The notes: generated from the letters alone by a model not told the origin. Counted from the stretch's first letter, positions 41,908 through 49,625 are shown. The stretch: 64,000 bases of DNA from Okibacterium sp. HSC-33S16 (GCF_024171565.1 NZ_JALJZZ010000002.1:124001-188000); one strand, 5' to 3'. Program-made: numbers and translations.

Positions 41908-42639
41908 CTAAGTCAGATGCCGGCGAAAGAACCGTGCGGCGTCGTCCCCGGCGTAGGCGGGGACGCCCCTGTGTCCTCCCATGTTGGCCTGCAGAGTCTT
42001 CTCGACGGAGCCGAATGCGTCGAAGAGATCCAAGGCCGCTTGCCTGTCGTTCCCCTCGTCATCCCACTGGAGCAGGACGTGAAGCGGAATCGCGAGGCGG
42101 TGGGCCTCTTCGACGATGACGCGGGGGATGAAACTCCCGGCGAAAAGCCCGGCGGCCTTAATTCGCGGCTCAACGAGCGCGAGCCGGACGCCGATGGAGA
42201 TGATTCCTCCCGAGTACCCGACCGGGCCGCTGACATCGGGCAGTGAAAGGAGGGCGTCCATCGTGTGCCGCCATTCGGGGACAGCTCGTTCGACCAGTGG
42301 AAGAACGAGCCGGTCGATGATGTCGTCATCGACGGGCCTCTGGGCTGTGAGCGCCCGGCGGAGGTCGGTTCGAGCTTCCTCCACGCCAGGCAGAGGCGCT
42401 CGCTCGCCGCTTCCCGGAAGCTCGATGGTCGCGGTTGCGATGCCGTCCGCCGCAGCGCGCCGAGCACGAGCGACCAATCGCGGCCGCATTGCCTGTAAGC
42501 CGCCGGGGTGGCCGAGGAGAATCAGTGGAACAGGTATCGGAGTGAACTCCGGTGTCCAGAGGATGCCCGGAATCTCGCCAATGGTGAATTCGCGTTCGAT
42601 GACCCCGTCATCCAGACGAGGTTCAGAGGTAAAGTGCAT
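41908..42639 (-). CDS. Alpha/beta hydrolase preceded by a leader peptide
   Basis: A 243-residue hydrolase. The nucleophile elbow is GYSGGI with S143; the oxyanion region LILLGHPGG is near residue 40; the likely catalytic His lies in MGGHRGVPAYAGDDA near 222. It resembles dienelactone-hydrolase-type enzymes. The substrate is unknown. GAAAGG precedes ATG 42637-42639. Its 5' region is special: a 16-codon leader ORF and alternative hairpins (see separate entries), suggesting that expression responds to translation status, perhaps to a ribosome-targeting compound that the hydrolase could inactivate. That link is inference. Confidence 0.82.
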   Translation of the reverse strand: MHFTSEPRLDDGVIEREFTIGEIPGILWTPEFTPIPVPLILLGHPGGLQAMRPRLVARARRAAADGIATATIELPGSGERAPLPGVEEARTDLRRALTAQRPVDDDIIDRLVLPLVERAVPEWRHTMDALLSLPDVSGPVGYSGGIISIGVRLALVEPRIKAAGLFAGSFIPRVIVEEAHRLAIPLHVLLQWDDEGNDRQAALDLFDAFGSVEKTLQANMGGHRGVPAYAGDDAARFFRRHLT

Positions 42640-42667
42640 GGTCGTGCCTTTCGGAAGTGCCCGTGAG

Positions 42668-42719
42668 GGGCGCTCCCGGGCGACCTATCGCCCGACCGTG
42701 GCTCCAGTAAGGAGCGCCC
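42668..42719 (-). promoter_or_regulatory. Mutually exclusive hairpins in the leader RNA of the hydrolase gene
   Basis: On the minus-strand RNA, segment 1 (GGGCGCTCC, 42719-42711) can pair with segment 2 (GGAGC, 42705-42701), or with segment 5 (GGAGCGCCC, 42676-42668). The second option encloses hairpin 3:4 (CGGGCGA/TCGCCCG, 42694-42677), whose loop holds the leader stop codon. Segments 1 and 2 lie within the leader ORF, so a ribosome there decides which structure forms. No U-run follows, pointing to translational rather than transcriptional attenuation. Confidence 0.55.
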
Positions 42720-42735
42720 ACGTGAATGTGTTCAT
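42685..42735 (-). CDS. Leader peptide (16 aa) with full-length Shine-Dalgarno
   Basis: ATG 42733-42735 is preceded by GAGGAGGTGAT at proper spacing, the longest anti-16S match in the window. The ORF encodes MNTFTWALLTGATVGR and stops at TAG, 45 bp before the alpha/beta hydrolase start. Such a strong ribosome site on so short an ORF is the mark of a regulatory leader. The peptide has no run of one amino acid, which argues against classic amino-acid attenuation and for drug- or peptide-dependent stalling. A short free-standing membrane-active peptide is the alternative. Confidence 0.6.
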   Translation of the reverse strand: MNTFTWALLTGATVGR

Positions 42736-42887
42736 GGGTATCACCTCCTCTGTCCGTTGCCCGGTTGTTGGAGACTACCGCGGTTGCGCAGCTACGAGAA
42801 GACCCAGTGGGCGAGCTCGACGATCCAGTTTGGCGAGACGCCCTCGCTAAGCTGGCCAGAGATCGCGCAGGAACATCGGGGGACGTC

Positions 42888-43067
42888 ATGATCTGGGTAG
42901 CACTAGTGGCGCTGGGGATCGTCGGATTGTCGACAGGTGCCCTGTCCCGACGAGCGTCGATCGATCGGAAGATTCGGGAGCTCGAAGGCAGCGATCCAGA
43001 GATCGCGCAGGCGCTTCGAGACGCGCAACGCGATATCGACCAGGGCCGCTTTTACGGCGGCCTCTAG
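42888..43067 (+). CDS. Small single-span membrane protein (59 aa)
   Basis: MIWVALVALGIVGLSTGALS forms one membrane helix, followed by a charged tail RRASIDRKIRELEGSDPEI that should form a cytoplasmic helix and ends QGRFYGGL. GGGGGA precedes ATG 42888. The TAG stop overlaps the stop of the convergent VOC gene by 4 bp. Function unknown. Confidence 0.65.
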   Translation: MIWVALVALGIVGLSTGALSRRASIDRKIRELEGSDPEIAQALRDAQRDIDQGRFYGGL

Positions 43068-43594
43068 GAGGTCGAACCCTGCTGCGCGGCGGCCCACTCC
43101 GCGACTCGGGCAGCGCTCTCGGCCTCGGAGAGGTCCTCGACGCGGGACATCACCGACCAGCGCACACCGAACGGGTCGCGGATCGAGGCGAATCTGTCGC
43201 CGGACACGAAGTCGCTCGGTGCCTCGCGGATCTCTGCTCCGGCCTGCACGGCACGCGCGACGGTCGCGTCGACGTCGGCGCAGTAGAGGCCCATCGAATA
43301 GCAGTCCTCGTTACCGGCCGGCGGTGGCACGAGTCCGTAGTCTGGGCTCGGCTCGCCGAGCTGCAGGTGGCCGTTGCCGAAGTCGAGGTCCGCATGCACG
43401 ACGACCCCGCCCATCTCGGTGGCATCTATCACGCGTGCATCAAACACGGACTGGTAGAACTCAATCGCATCGGCTGCGTCGGGCACCGCAAGAAATGGGG
43501 TCAGGCTCGTCGACCCGTGGGGGACGCCGTTCGTGGTGTGAGCGCCGGTGACACCCGTTCGCGCGGTGTGGTTGTCGGTCGTGGTTTCAGTCAT
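43064..43594 (-). CDS. VOC-family protein (PhnB-like)
   Basis: A 176-residue single VOC domain of the PhnB/glyoxalase-like type: LTPFLAVPDAADAIEFYQSV at the start and FASIRDPFGVRWSVMSRVED at the end, with an unrelated polar N-terminal tail of about 28 residues. Family members bind metal and small ligands; activity unknown. Head-to-head with the AraC gene. Confidence 0.85.
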   Translation of the reverse strand: MTETTTDNHTARTGVTGAHTTNGVPHGSTSLTPFLAVPDAADAIEFYQSVFDARVIDATEMGGVVVHADLDFGNGHLQLGEPSPDYGLVPPPAGNEDCYSMGLYCADVDATVARAVQAGAEIREAPSDFVSGDRFASIRDPFGVRWSVMSRVEDLSEAESAARVAEWAAAQQGSTS

Positions 43595-43662
43595 GATGAG
43601 ACCGTACGGCGGTGACGGCTACGGCGGCTTGTAAATTCGCGACGACCTGGACGGGAGGGCGC

Positions 43663-44457
43663 ATGGCCGAACTCTCGGACGGGCGCGGAATTCTGTATCC
43701 CACCCGTCTGCCTACCTTCACCCGATCGCCCGCGCCCGATGACCTGAGCGCCTTGATTCGATGGTTCTGGATTCCGCAGTGGCGGCTGGCGCCCGGCCGA
43801 AGTTCGCGACAGGAGGTTCTGCCGTTCCCCGCATCCAATCTCGTCGTGGAGTCGGCCGGAGTGGCGTTGTCGGGGCCGACTACCGGCGCCTCGCATCGCG
43901 ACCTTCAGGGAAGTGGGTGGGCCGTCGGTGCGCTTCTCCGACCGGCCGCCGTCGCAGTGCTGTGCGCGGACCCGTCGAGCGTTGCGAACGAGGAGGTACC
44001 CTTCGTCGCGCCGGATCTTCACCAAGCCGTGTCGGCGGGGATGACGTCAGACGAAACAGCTGACTTGGGTGGCGCGATCGAAGCCTTTGCCGACTGGTCT
44101 CGTGCGCACCTCAACCCGGCCGACGAGCACGGGCTTCTGGCTAACGCGATGGAGGACCTCATCGCGACTGACCCGAGCATCGTGCGGGTGGAACAGGTCG
44201 CGCATGAACTCAGCCTGTCGACCCGTGGAGTGCAGCGGCTCGCGCAGCGCTACGTTGGCGTTCCGCCGCTCGCGATGATTCGGCGCTACCGGCTTCAGGA
44301 AGCGGCAAAGCGACTGCGGGAAGACCCGTCACTCACGATCGCGCAGGTGGCCGCCGATTTGGGCTATGCCGATCACGCTCATCTCACGAGCGACTTTCGG
44401 CGGGTCCTCGGCTTCACCCCCACGAGCTACCGCCGGCACTCGACCGAGGAGCGGTAG
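43663..44457 (+). CDS. AraC-family regulator
   Basis: A 264-residue regulator. The C-terminal AraC domain (about 155-260) has two HTH motifs: VEQVAHELSLSTRGVQRLAQ and IAQVAADLGYADHAHLTSDF, then RRVLGFTPTSYRR. The N-terminal half (ASNLVVESAGVALSGPTT) resembles DUF6597-type sensor domains. GGGAGGG precedes ATG 43663. It is divergent from the VOC gene, its probable target. Confidence 0.88.
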   Translation: MAELSDGRGILYPTRLPTFTRSPAPDDLSALIRWFWIPQWRLAPGRSSRQEVLPFPASNLVVESAGVALSGPTTGASHRDLQGSGWAVGALLRPAAVAVLCADPSSVANEEVPFVAPDLHQAVSAGMTSDETADLGGAIEAFADWSRAHLNPADEHGLLANAMEDLIATDPSIVRVEQVAHELSLSTRGVQRLAQRYVGVPPLAMIRRYRLQEAAKRLREDPSLTIAQVAADLGYADHAHLTSDFRRVLGFTPTSYRRHSTEER

Positions 44458-44483
44458 AGCCGCGTTTGTGTTCTGTGGTGAGA

Positions 44484-44534
44484 CCAGGAATGGCTCTCAC
44501 CACCGCTGGGGGCCGGTTGTGAGAGCCATTCTGG
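44484..44534. terminator. Long inverted repeat between convergent genes
   Basis: Arms 44484-44500 and 44519-44534 are complementary over 16 bp with one bulged G; core AATGGCTCTCAC/GTGAGAGCCATT. Loop 18 nt. It lies 26 bp after the AraC stop in the 162-bp gap before the convergent SDR gene. Likely a terminator, though lacking a T-run. Confidence 0.6.
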
Positions 44535-44619
44535 CAATCGGATCGTGAGGAGGAGTCCGAGTTATGCGATCGATACCGGGGCCGAAGCCAGCCAATACCG
44601 ATCGGGCCTTTTCGAGGGA

Positions 44620-45405
44620 TTAGTCCCAGATGTTGTCGCCGCGAAGGGTGGCATCCGCTCCACCATCGATATAAATGGTCTGACCGGTGACGTGCGTGTT
44701 CTCTTCGCTGGTCAGCCAAGCGAGCAGGCGCGCTATCACGACGGCGTCGGAGTGACCGTTGAGGGGCATCGGCACCGAGGAGTCGACAAGGGCGCGGCCC
44801 TCGTCGGTGGCGAGCAGATCGCGCGTCATCGCCGTGACGACCGTGCCGGGAGCGACGGCATTCACCGGGATGCCGGCGCCAGCATAGCGAGGCGCAATGC
44901 TCTCGCGGCGAACCCAACGCGACAGCGCGCGCTTGCTCGACGGGTAGTTGAGGTAGCCGGCCTCGGGTCCCTGCGCTTCGAGCGCGCCGCCGATCTCCAG
45001 TGCTTTCGCCTCATCGCCCGACAGAATCGCGTCGACCAGTTCCGGCGAGTTTTGCTGCAGCGAGGCCATCGAGCTGACCACGGCGATGCGCGGGGCGTCG
45101 CTCTGGGCGAGCGTCTCGGCCAGGCCGTCGAGCAGTGCGGTCACGCCGAAGAAGTTGACGGCGACCGTGAGTGCCTTCGGGGCCGAGATTCCGGCAGCAG
45201 CGATGATGCCGTCGATCTTCGAATCGGATGCCTCAAGTACGCCTGCGATGGCGGCGTCGCGTCCCAGCGTGGTGGAGAGGTCAGCTTCGATGTCGGCGTT
45301 GCGGAGATCGACACCGATGACGCGGTGTCCGCGCTCGCGGAGAAGGTTGGCGGTGGCTTCGCCGATGCCTGAGGCGGATCCGGTGACGACATAGGTGCGG
45401 GTCAT
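44620..45405 (-). CDS. SDR family oxidoreductase
   Basis: A 261-residue SDR with TGSASGIG at residues 8-15, AAAGISAP, VVSSMAS (catalytic Ser) and LNYPSSKRALSRWVR (YxxxK), and the C-terminal QTIYIDGGADA. Similar to hydroxysteroid-dehydrogenase-like SDRs. ATG 45403-45405 overlaps the MarR stop (ATGA), so it is co-translated with its regulator. Confidence 0.9.
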   Translation of the reverse strand: MTRTYVVTGSASGIGEATANLLRERGHRVIGVDLRNADIEADLSTTLGRDAAIAGVLEASDSKIDGIIAAAGISAPKALTVAVNFFGVTALLDGLAETLAQSDAPRIAVVSSMASLQQNSPELVDAILSGDEAKALEIGGALEAQGPEAGYLNYPSSKRALSRWVRRESIAPRYAGAGIPVNAVAPGTVVTAMTRDLLATDEGRALVDSSVPMPLNGHSDAVVIARLLAWLTSEENTHVTGQTIYIDGGADATLRGDNIWD

Positions 45406-45911
45406 GGCTGTTCTTTCTGTGATGGGGAGGAGGGGAGTGAAGTGAGCTTCGCTGCGAATGCGCGGGTCGAACCGTCGAGGCGCTGGGTGAGTTGCGTCAG
45501 CAGGTGTCGTTCCTTGTCGGTCCAGCCGTCGAGGAGTTCGTCGAGCATGCCGTCGCCTGCGCGCACGAATGCCGCCGCGGCCTCGTCACCCGCCGAGGTC
45601 AGGTGTATGAGCGTGGCTCGTGCATCGGCGTCGTCCTTCCGGCGCTCGATGAGGCCAGCCGCCTCCAGTCGACCGAGCACCTTGCTCACGTTCGACGCGC
45701 CAGTGCCGAGCTGGTCGGCGAGAACTGACGGGCGCAGCGGACCCTGCCGGTCGAGGAAATGGATCGCCGTGATGGAGGTGGAGTCAAGGTCGATGCCCTC
45801 ACGCGCGATGACGTTGACGAGAAATGTCGGGGCTGTCCACTGCGCGATGATGCCGGTCAGCGCGGCCAGGAAGTCCGATGAGTACGGATGCTTCAAATGT
45901 GAATCTGCCAT
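45402..45911 (-). CDS. MarR-family regulator
   Basis: A 169-residue winged-helix repressor: ITAIHFLDRQGPLRPSVLAD, LGTGASNVSKVLGRLEAAGL (recognition helix), IERRKDDADARATLIHL (wing). It heads an operon with the SDR. A palindrome at 45929-45941 next to a TATACT box upstream is its probable autoregulatory site. Confidence 0.9.
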   Translation of the reverse strand: MADSHLKHPYSSDFLAALTGIIAQWTAPTFLVNVIAREGIDLDSTSITAIHFLDRQGPLRPSVLADQLGTGASNVSKVLGRLEAAGLIERRKDDADARATLIHLTSAGDEAAAAFVRAGDGMLDELLDGWTDKERHLLTQLTQRLDGSTRAFAAKLTSLPSSPSQKEQP

Positions 45912-45928
45912 GGCCTGCTCCGATTTAG

Positions 45929-45941
45929 TGTCCTGAGGACA
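45929..45941 (-). promoter_or_regulatory. MarR operator and -10 box
   Basis: TGTCCT-G-AGGACA is a perfect palindrome. On the minus strand TATACT (45946-45941) directly precedes and touches it, so the operator covers the transcription start, 18 bp before the MarR ATG. Confidence 0.6.
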
Positions 45942-46033
45942 GTATATCGAACGGGGCTGGTTCGCCTAAATAGCTCATAATTTCCCCCTACAGGCGGATG
46001 CGATGGGGTGCGTGCCCGACATAACGTGGCGTT

Positions 46034-46351
46034 ATGGCTGCTGATAAGAAGGCAAAACCGGATACTCCGGACGGGAACGCTGACAACCAGTTCTTGGCGA
46101 TCGGAATCGGGCTGGGGCTCAGCATTGGTGTTACCTTGAGCATTGCACTAGACAGCTGGGCATTCTTGGGAGCGGGACTGGCCATCGGTGTCGCGTTCGG
46201 GGTTTCGCTGGATGCCGCGAAGAAGGACACGAAGGACAAAACGGAAGCTGGGGCGGGCGAGGCGCCGTTTGTCGGGGATGCGCCCGACGAGGGTGGACCC
46301 GACGAGCCACAGGCACCGGGCGATCCGAGTGACCCGGAGCGCGACAAGTAA
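46034..46351 (+). CDS. Small membrane protein with glycine-zipper helices
   Basis: A 105-residue protein. Residues 20-60 hold two adjacent Gly-rich membrane helices (FLAIGIGLGLSIGVTLSIAL, WAFLGAGLAIGVAFGVSL), flanked by a Lys-rich N-terminus and an acidic, proline-rich tail. No domain known to me. ATG 46034 without strong ribosome site. Confidence 0.65.
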   Translation: MAADKKAKPDTPDGNADNQFLAIGIGLGLSIGVTLSIALDSWAFLGAGLAIGVAFGVSLDAAKKDTKDKTEAGAGEAPFVGDAPDEGGPDEPQAPGDPSDPERDK

Positions 46352-46389
46352 CTCTCGCCAATTCGCTAGTCGATCTCTAGGCTCGAGTC

Positions 46390-46479
46390 ATGTGGACGTT
46401 CCTGATCGACATTGGGCTCGGCATTCTCGCTTGGGTCATCGACCCGCGACGGAAGCAGCCTCGCCGCGAGTCGAACTGA
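46390..46479 (+). CDS. Possible 29-aa membrane microprotein
   Basis: ATG 46390 to TGA 46479 encodes one hydrophobic helix, MWTFLIDIGLGILAWVI, and a basic tail DPRRKQPRRESN. The hydrophobic-then-basic layout is typical of small inner-membrane proteins. The ribosome site is weak, so it remains a candidate. It sits between a small membrane protein and the convergent LLM gene. Confidence 0.4.
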   Translation: MWTFLIDIGLGILAWVIDPRRKQPRRESN

Positions 46480-46495
46480 GTTCGCTGAAGCGGCT

Positions 46496-47527
46496 CTATG
46501 CGAGCAACTCGCGAACCCGCGGAATGACCTGCGTGCCGTAGAGCTCGATGCTCTTCATGAGCTGGTCGTGCGGCATGGGGCCGTTGGCGTACTTCAGGTC
46601 AAACCGGTCGAGTCCCAGCGTGCGTGCGGTCTTGGCGATCCGTTGCGCGACGGTCTCGGGAGAACCGGCATATAGGGAGCCGTGCTCCACTTCGTGGACA
46701 AACTCAGTCTCCGTGACGGGCGGCCATCCGCGCTCGGCACCGATGCGATCACGGTTGAGTTTGAAGTGCGGCCAGAGCTGCTCGCGTGCGAGCTCATCAG
46801 TCTCGGCGATGTGCCCGGGGGAGTGCGCGCCGAGGGGCATGCGCGGAAGTCCCAGCTGATCGGACGCTCGCCCGTACAGTTCGACATAGGGGAGGAACCG
46901 GCCGGGGTCGCCACCGATGATGGCGAGCATCATGGGGATCCCGGTGCGCACCGAGCGAACAACGGACTCGGGCGAACCACCGACACCGATCCATGACTTC
47001 AGGCGACCCGACTCCGTCTTCGGGTGTACATCGGCGTCCACGAGCGGGGCACGGTAACTGCCCGACCAGCTAAATGTCTCCTCTTTGAGCAGTTGCACAA
47101 ACAGATCGAGCTTCTCGTTGAAGAGCGCCTCGTAGTCCGCCAGATCAAAGCCGAACAGAGGGAAAGATTCAGTAAACGAGCCGCGACCGAGGATGACTTC
47201 CGCGCGTCCGTTACTGGCAGCATCCAGTGTCGAAAAGCGCTCGAAAACGCGAATCGGGTCGTCGCTGGACAGCACAGTGACCGCGGTGCCCAGGCGAATT
47301 CGCTCGGTCTGGCCAGCGATTGCGGCGAGCACCATATCGGGAGCGGAGATCGAGAAGTCGTCACGGTGGTGCTCACCGATGCCGATGAAGTCGACGCCGA
47401 CGGAGTCCGCGAGTACGGCCTGAGCGATCACATTACGGATGACCTTCGCGTCACTCTCAGGTGTACCCGTGCTGTCGACGGTGACGTCGCCGAAGGTGTC
47501 GAGGCCGAGTTCGAGCTGTTGTGCCAT
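46496..47527 (-). CDS. LLM-class flavin-dependent oxidoreductase
   Basis: A 343-residue luciferase-like monooxygenase-type protein. Landmarks are FIGIGEHHRDDFSISAPDMV, TERIRLGTAVTVLSSDDPIR, GRAEVILGRGSFTESFPLFG and SWIGVGGSPESVVR. This EHHRDDF subgroup is annotated in many genomes as a putative FMN-dependent monooxygenase of unknown substrate. ATG 47525-47527. A palindrome lies 29 bp upstream. Confidence 0.88.
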   Translation of the reverse strand: MAQQLELGLDTFGDVTVDSTGTPESDAKVIRNVIAQAVLADSVGVDFIGIGEHHRDDFSISAPDMVLAAIAGQTERIRLGTAVTVLSSDDPIRVFERFSTLDAASNGRAEVILGRGSFTESFPLFGFDLADYEALFNEKLDLFVQLLKEETFSWSGSYRAPLVDADVHPKTESGRLKSWIGVGGSPESVVRSVRTGIPMMLAIIGGDPGRFLPYVELYGRASDQLGLPRMPLGAHSPGHIAETDELAREQLWPHFKLNRDRIGAERGWPPVTETEFVHEVEHGSLYAGSPETVAQRIAKTARTLGLDRFDLKYANGPMPHDQLMKSIELYGTQVIPRVRELLA

Positions 47528-47555
47528 GGGGATCCGTCCGGTTTTTCGAAAGTCA

Positions 47556-47567
47556 ATGCGTACGCAT
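47556..47567. promoter_or_regulatory. Palindrome ATGCGTACGCAT upstream of LLM gene
   Basis: A perfect 12-bp palindrome within TGATGCGTACGCATTGA, 29 bp before the LLM start codon; a possible operator for MarR- or HxlR-type control. No regulator is adjacent. Confidence 0.4.
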
Positions 47568-47657
47568 CAATCAGAGCCAACTGTGCCTGAGTGAATGCTA
47601 TTCCCGTCGCGGGTCGGCGCGGCAAGAAGGCAGCCCAGGCTGGGCTAGGCCAGCTTT

Positions 47658-47900
47658 ATGGTGTTGATTCGCGCCGTCGGCGAGACGACGGTCAACGACG
47701 AGTAGGAAATCAGAATTGGGATTGAGTGGGCCGGAAATGAAGCCCTGACAATCTACGAGACGGACGAGTTTGGAAACGACTATGCGCGCTCATCCGTGCC
47801 TTTGCATCGTTTTTCTCCCATCAAATCAATTGTGCGCGCAGGCGACTCGGACGCCGACTTTCACCGGGCTGTCCACGACGTGGCTATTTTCCTCCGCTGA
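47658..47900 (+). pseudogene. Stop-interrupted small ORF (80 codons with TAG at codon 16)
   Basis: From ATG 47658 the frame encodes MVLIRAVGETTVNDE, then TAG at 47703-47705, then 64 further sense codons to TGA 47898-47900. The second part has a protein-like composition (IRIGIEWAGNEALTIYETD, FGNDYARSSVPLHRFSPIKS), ending VHDVAIFLR. It has no start codon of its own near the front. I do not recognise the family. It is either a decayed gene or one read through. Codon third positions are more AT-rich than in neighbours, as expected for decaying or foreign DNA. It lies in the 535-bp gap 47528-48062. Confidence 0.45.
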
Positions 47901-47984
47901 AGCGCTTGTCCTTCGCGTTGAGGTTAGTTGCGACGTAAATGTCTGTGAACCCTGTTCCCACGTTCAAGCTTTTCGTGCCGAGTC

Positions 47985-48045
47985 TGGTTAACCGCTTGAC
48001 CAAATGTTCTGAGCGCCGCTAACTTAGTGCGTAACCGATTAACCA
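47985..48045. promoter_or_regulatory. Two LacI-type operators in the fructan operon promoter
   Basis: TGGTTAACCGCTTGACCA (47985-48002) and TGCGTAACCGATTAACCA (48028-48045) are imperfect 18-bp palindromes with the central CG step typical of LacI-family sites. They share TAACCG and the ACCA end. Their centres are 43 bp apart, close to four helical turns, and the second ends 17 bp before the first GH32 start codon. The LacI regulator at 52814 is the natural binder. Confidence 0.65.
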
Positions 48046-48062
48046 GTATTGATGAGGTACCG

Positions 48063-49544
48063 ATGAACCAACGAGGGTTCTACAAGCCGGACAACGCGTG
48101 GGTCGGGGATATCATCCCCTGGTGCGAGGACGGCGTGTTCCATTTGTTCTACCTTCACGAGTCACGCCGTGAGCCGAAAATCGGCATGCCATGGCATCGC
48201 GTCGTGACGACTAACCTCGTCGATTTCGACGACACCGGCGAAGCGCTCCCGTCCGGTGGGCACTCGGCCCCTGACTTCAATGTCTACACCGGCAGTGTCG
48301 TCCTCGACGGCGACGGGACGCACCATGTCTTCTATACCGGCCAGAACCCGGCGAACTGCGGGCCCGATGGGCAGCCAGTGCAGGTAGTGATGCACGCGAC
48401 GAGCCGCGACGGGATGACTTCCTGGCAGCGCCATAGCGCTGACACCTTCGGCTCGACAGGCGGCTACGAGTCTGCGGACTGGCGGGATCCTTTCGTCTTT
48501 TGGGACGCCGAGGCCGGACTGTGGCGGATGCTCATCACGGCACGTCGCACACAGGGCCCCGCGCGGCGCCGTGGGGTTATCGCGCAGTGCACCTCCCATG
48601 ACCTCAAAAATTGGGAACCAGTATCACCGTTTTGGGATCCGCAGCGGCATATCGCACATGAGTGCCCCGAAGTGTTCCAGTGGGGCGACTGGTGGTATCT
48701 CGTCTTCTCGGAGTTCAGTGATGCCTTCACGACGCGGTATCGGATGTCACGCAGTCTGCACGGACCGTGGTTCGTGCCCGAGCACGACACGCTTGACGGG
48801 CGCGCGTACTACGCCGCCAAGTCGGCAGAGCGTGACGGCCGCCGCTACTTCTTCGGATGGATCGCTTCACGCGAAGGCTCTCACGACGACGGCGACTGGC
48901 AGTGGGCCGGCACCATGTCGGTTCTCGAGGCTGAGCAGCGGGCAGATGGTACTCTCGCTTTTCATCCGACCACGGAACTCCGGGGAACCTTCACGGAACC
49001 TGTCGATGCAATCAATGGAAGCACCACTCTTCGCGCACCTGATGGTTATGCCGATGTCCTGACGACGGAGGATGCTCCATCGTCGTTCCGGCTCGTCGCT
49101 CGCTTCGATATAGCCGAGCACACGAGCGAGTGCGGTGTCCTTTTGCGTGCCAGCATCGACGGCGATGAGGGCTACGCCCTTCGACTTGAACCCAAGCGCG
49201 GCCGTTTGGTGTTCGACCGCTGGCCGCGTTCTGCAACTGGGACGGAGCAGTGGCAGATCTCGGGTGATGTACCGTTCGCCGTCGAGCTGGAGCGCCCCTG
49301 CCCCCTGGACCCAGGCAAGCATGAGCTGGAGGTGATCGTCGACGGTGACATTTGCGTCGCCACCGTCGACGACGCCACCGTGCTAAGCACGCGGCTCTAC
49401 GACAGACCGACCGGCCGCGTTGGTGCCTTCGTCGGGGAGGGAACCGTCACGGTCGAGCAGTTCTCAGTCTTCACCCGTGCCAATCAGAATTCTCGTTCCG
49501 AGGCGACTGCGGACGCGCTATTCGCCGGGGCGAATTCGTCCTGA
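48063..49544 (+). CDS. GH32 glycoside hydrolase, divergent type
   Basis: A 493-residue intracellular GH32 enzyme, five-bladed propeller plus C-terminal beta-sandwich (from about residue 330). The usual WMNDPNG motif is replaced by AWVGDIIPW with the presumed nucleophile D16; SADWRDPFVFW gives the RDP motif and AHECPEVFQWG the EC acid/base motif. Such proteins act on sucrose, levan or other fructosides. ATG 48063 follows TGAGGT; an in-frame GTG at 48027 lies within the operator and is unlikely. First gene of the fructan operon. Confidence 0.87.
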   Translation: MNQRGFYKPDNAWVGDIIPWCEDGVFHLFYLHESRREPKIGMPWHRVVTTNLVDFDDTGEALPSGGHSAPDFNVYTGSVVLDGDGTHHVFYTGQNPANCGPDGQPVQVVMHATSRDGMTSWQRHSADTFGSTGGYESADWRDPFVFWDAEAGLWRMLITARRTQGPARRRGVIAQCTSHDLKNWEPVSPFWDPQRHIAHECPEVFQWGDWWYLVFSEFSDAFTTRYRMSRSLHGPWFVPEHDTLDGRAYYAAKSAERDGRRYFFGWIASREGSHDDGDWQWAGTMSVLEAEQRADGTLAFHPTTELRGTFTEPVDAINGSTTLRAPDGYADVLTTEDAPSSFRLVARFDIAEHTSECGVLLRASIDGDEGYALRLEPKRGRLVFDRWPRSATGTEQWQISGDVPFAVELERPCPLDPGKHELEVIVDGDICVATVDDATVLSTRLYDRPTGRVGAFVGEGTVTVEQFSVFTRANQNSRSEATADALFAGANSS

Positions 49545-49562
49545 CTTTCGCTAGCACTCAGA

Positions 49563-49595
49563 CCGCACCACACCTCTGTATCCGCACCACACCTC
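49563..49595 (+). repeat. 14-bp tandem direct repeat before the binding-protein gene
   Basis: CCGCACCACACCTC occurs exactly at 49563-49576 and 49582-49595, period 19 bp, in the 81-bp gap between the first GH32 and the binding-protein gene. It might be an additional regulator site or an RNA element that raises binding-protein expression. Confidence 0.5.
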
Positions 49596-49625
49596 ACTGT
49601 CGATCAATCAATGGAGATCCTGACT

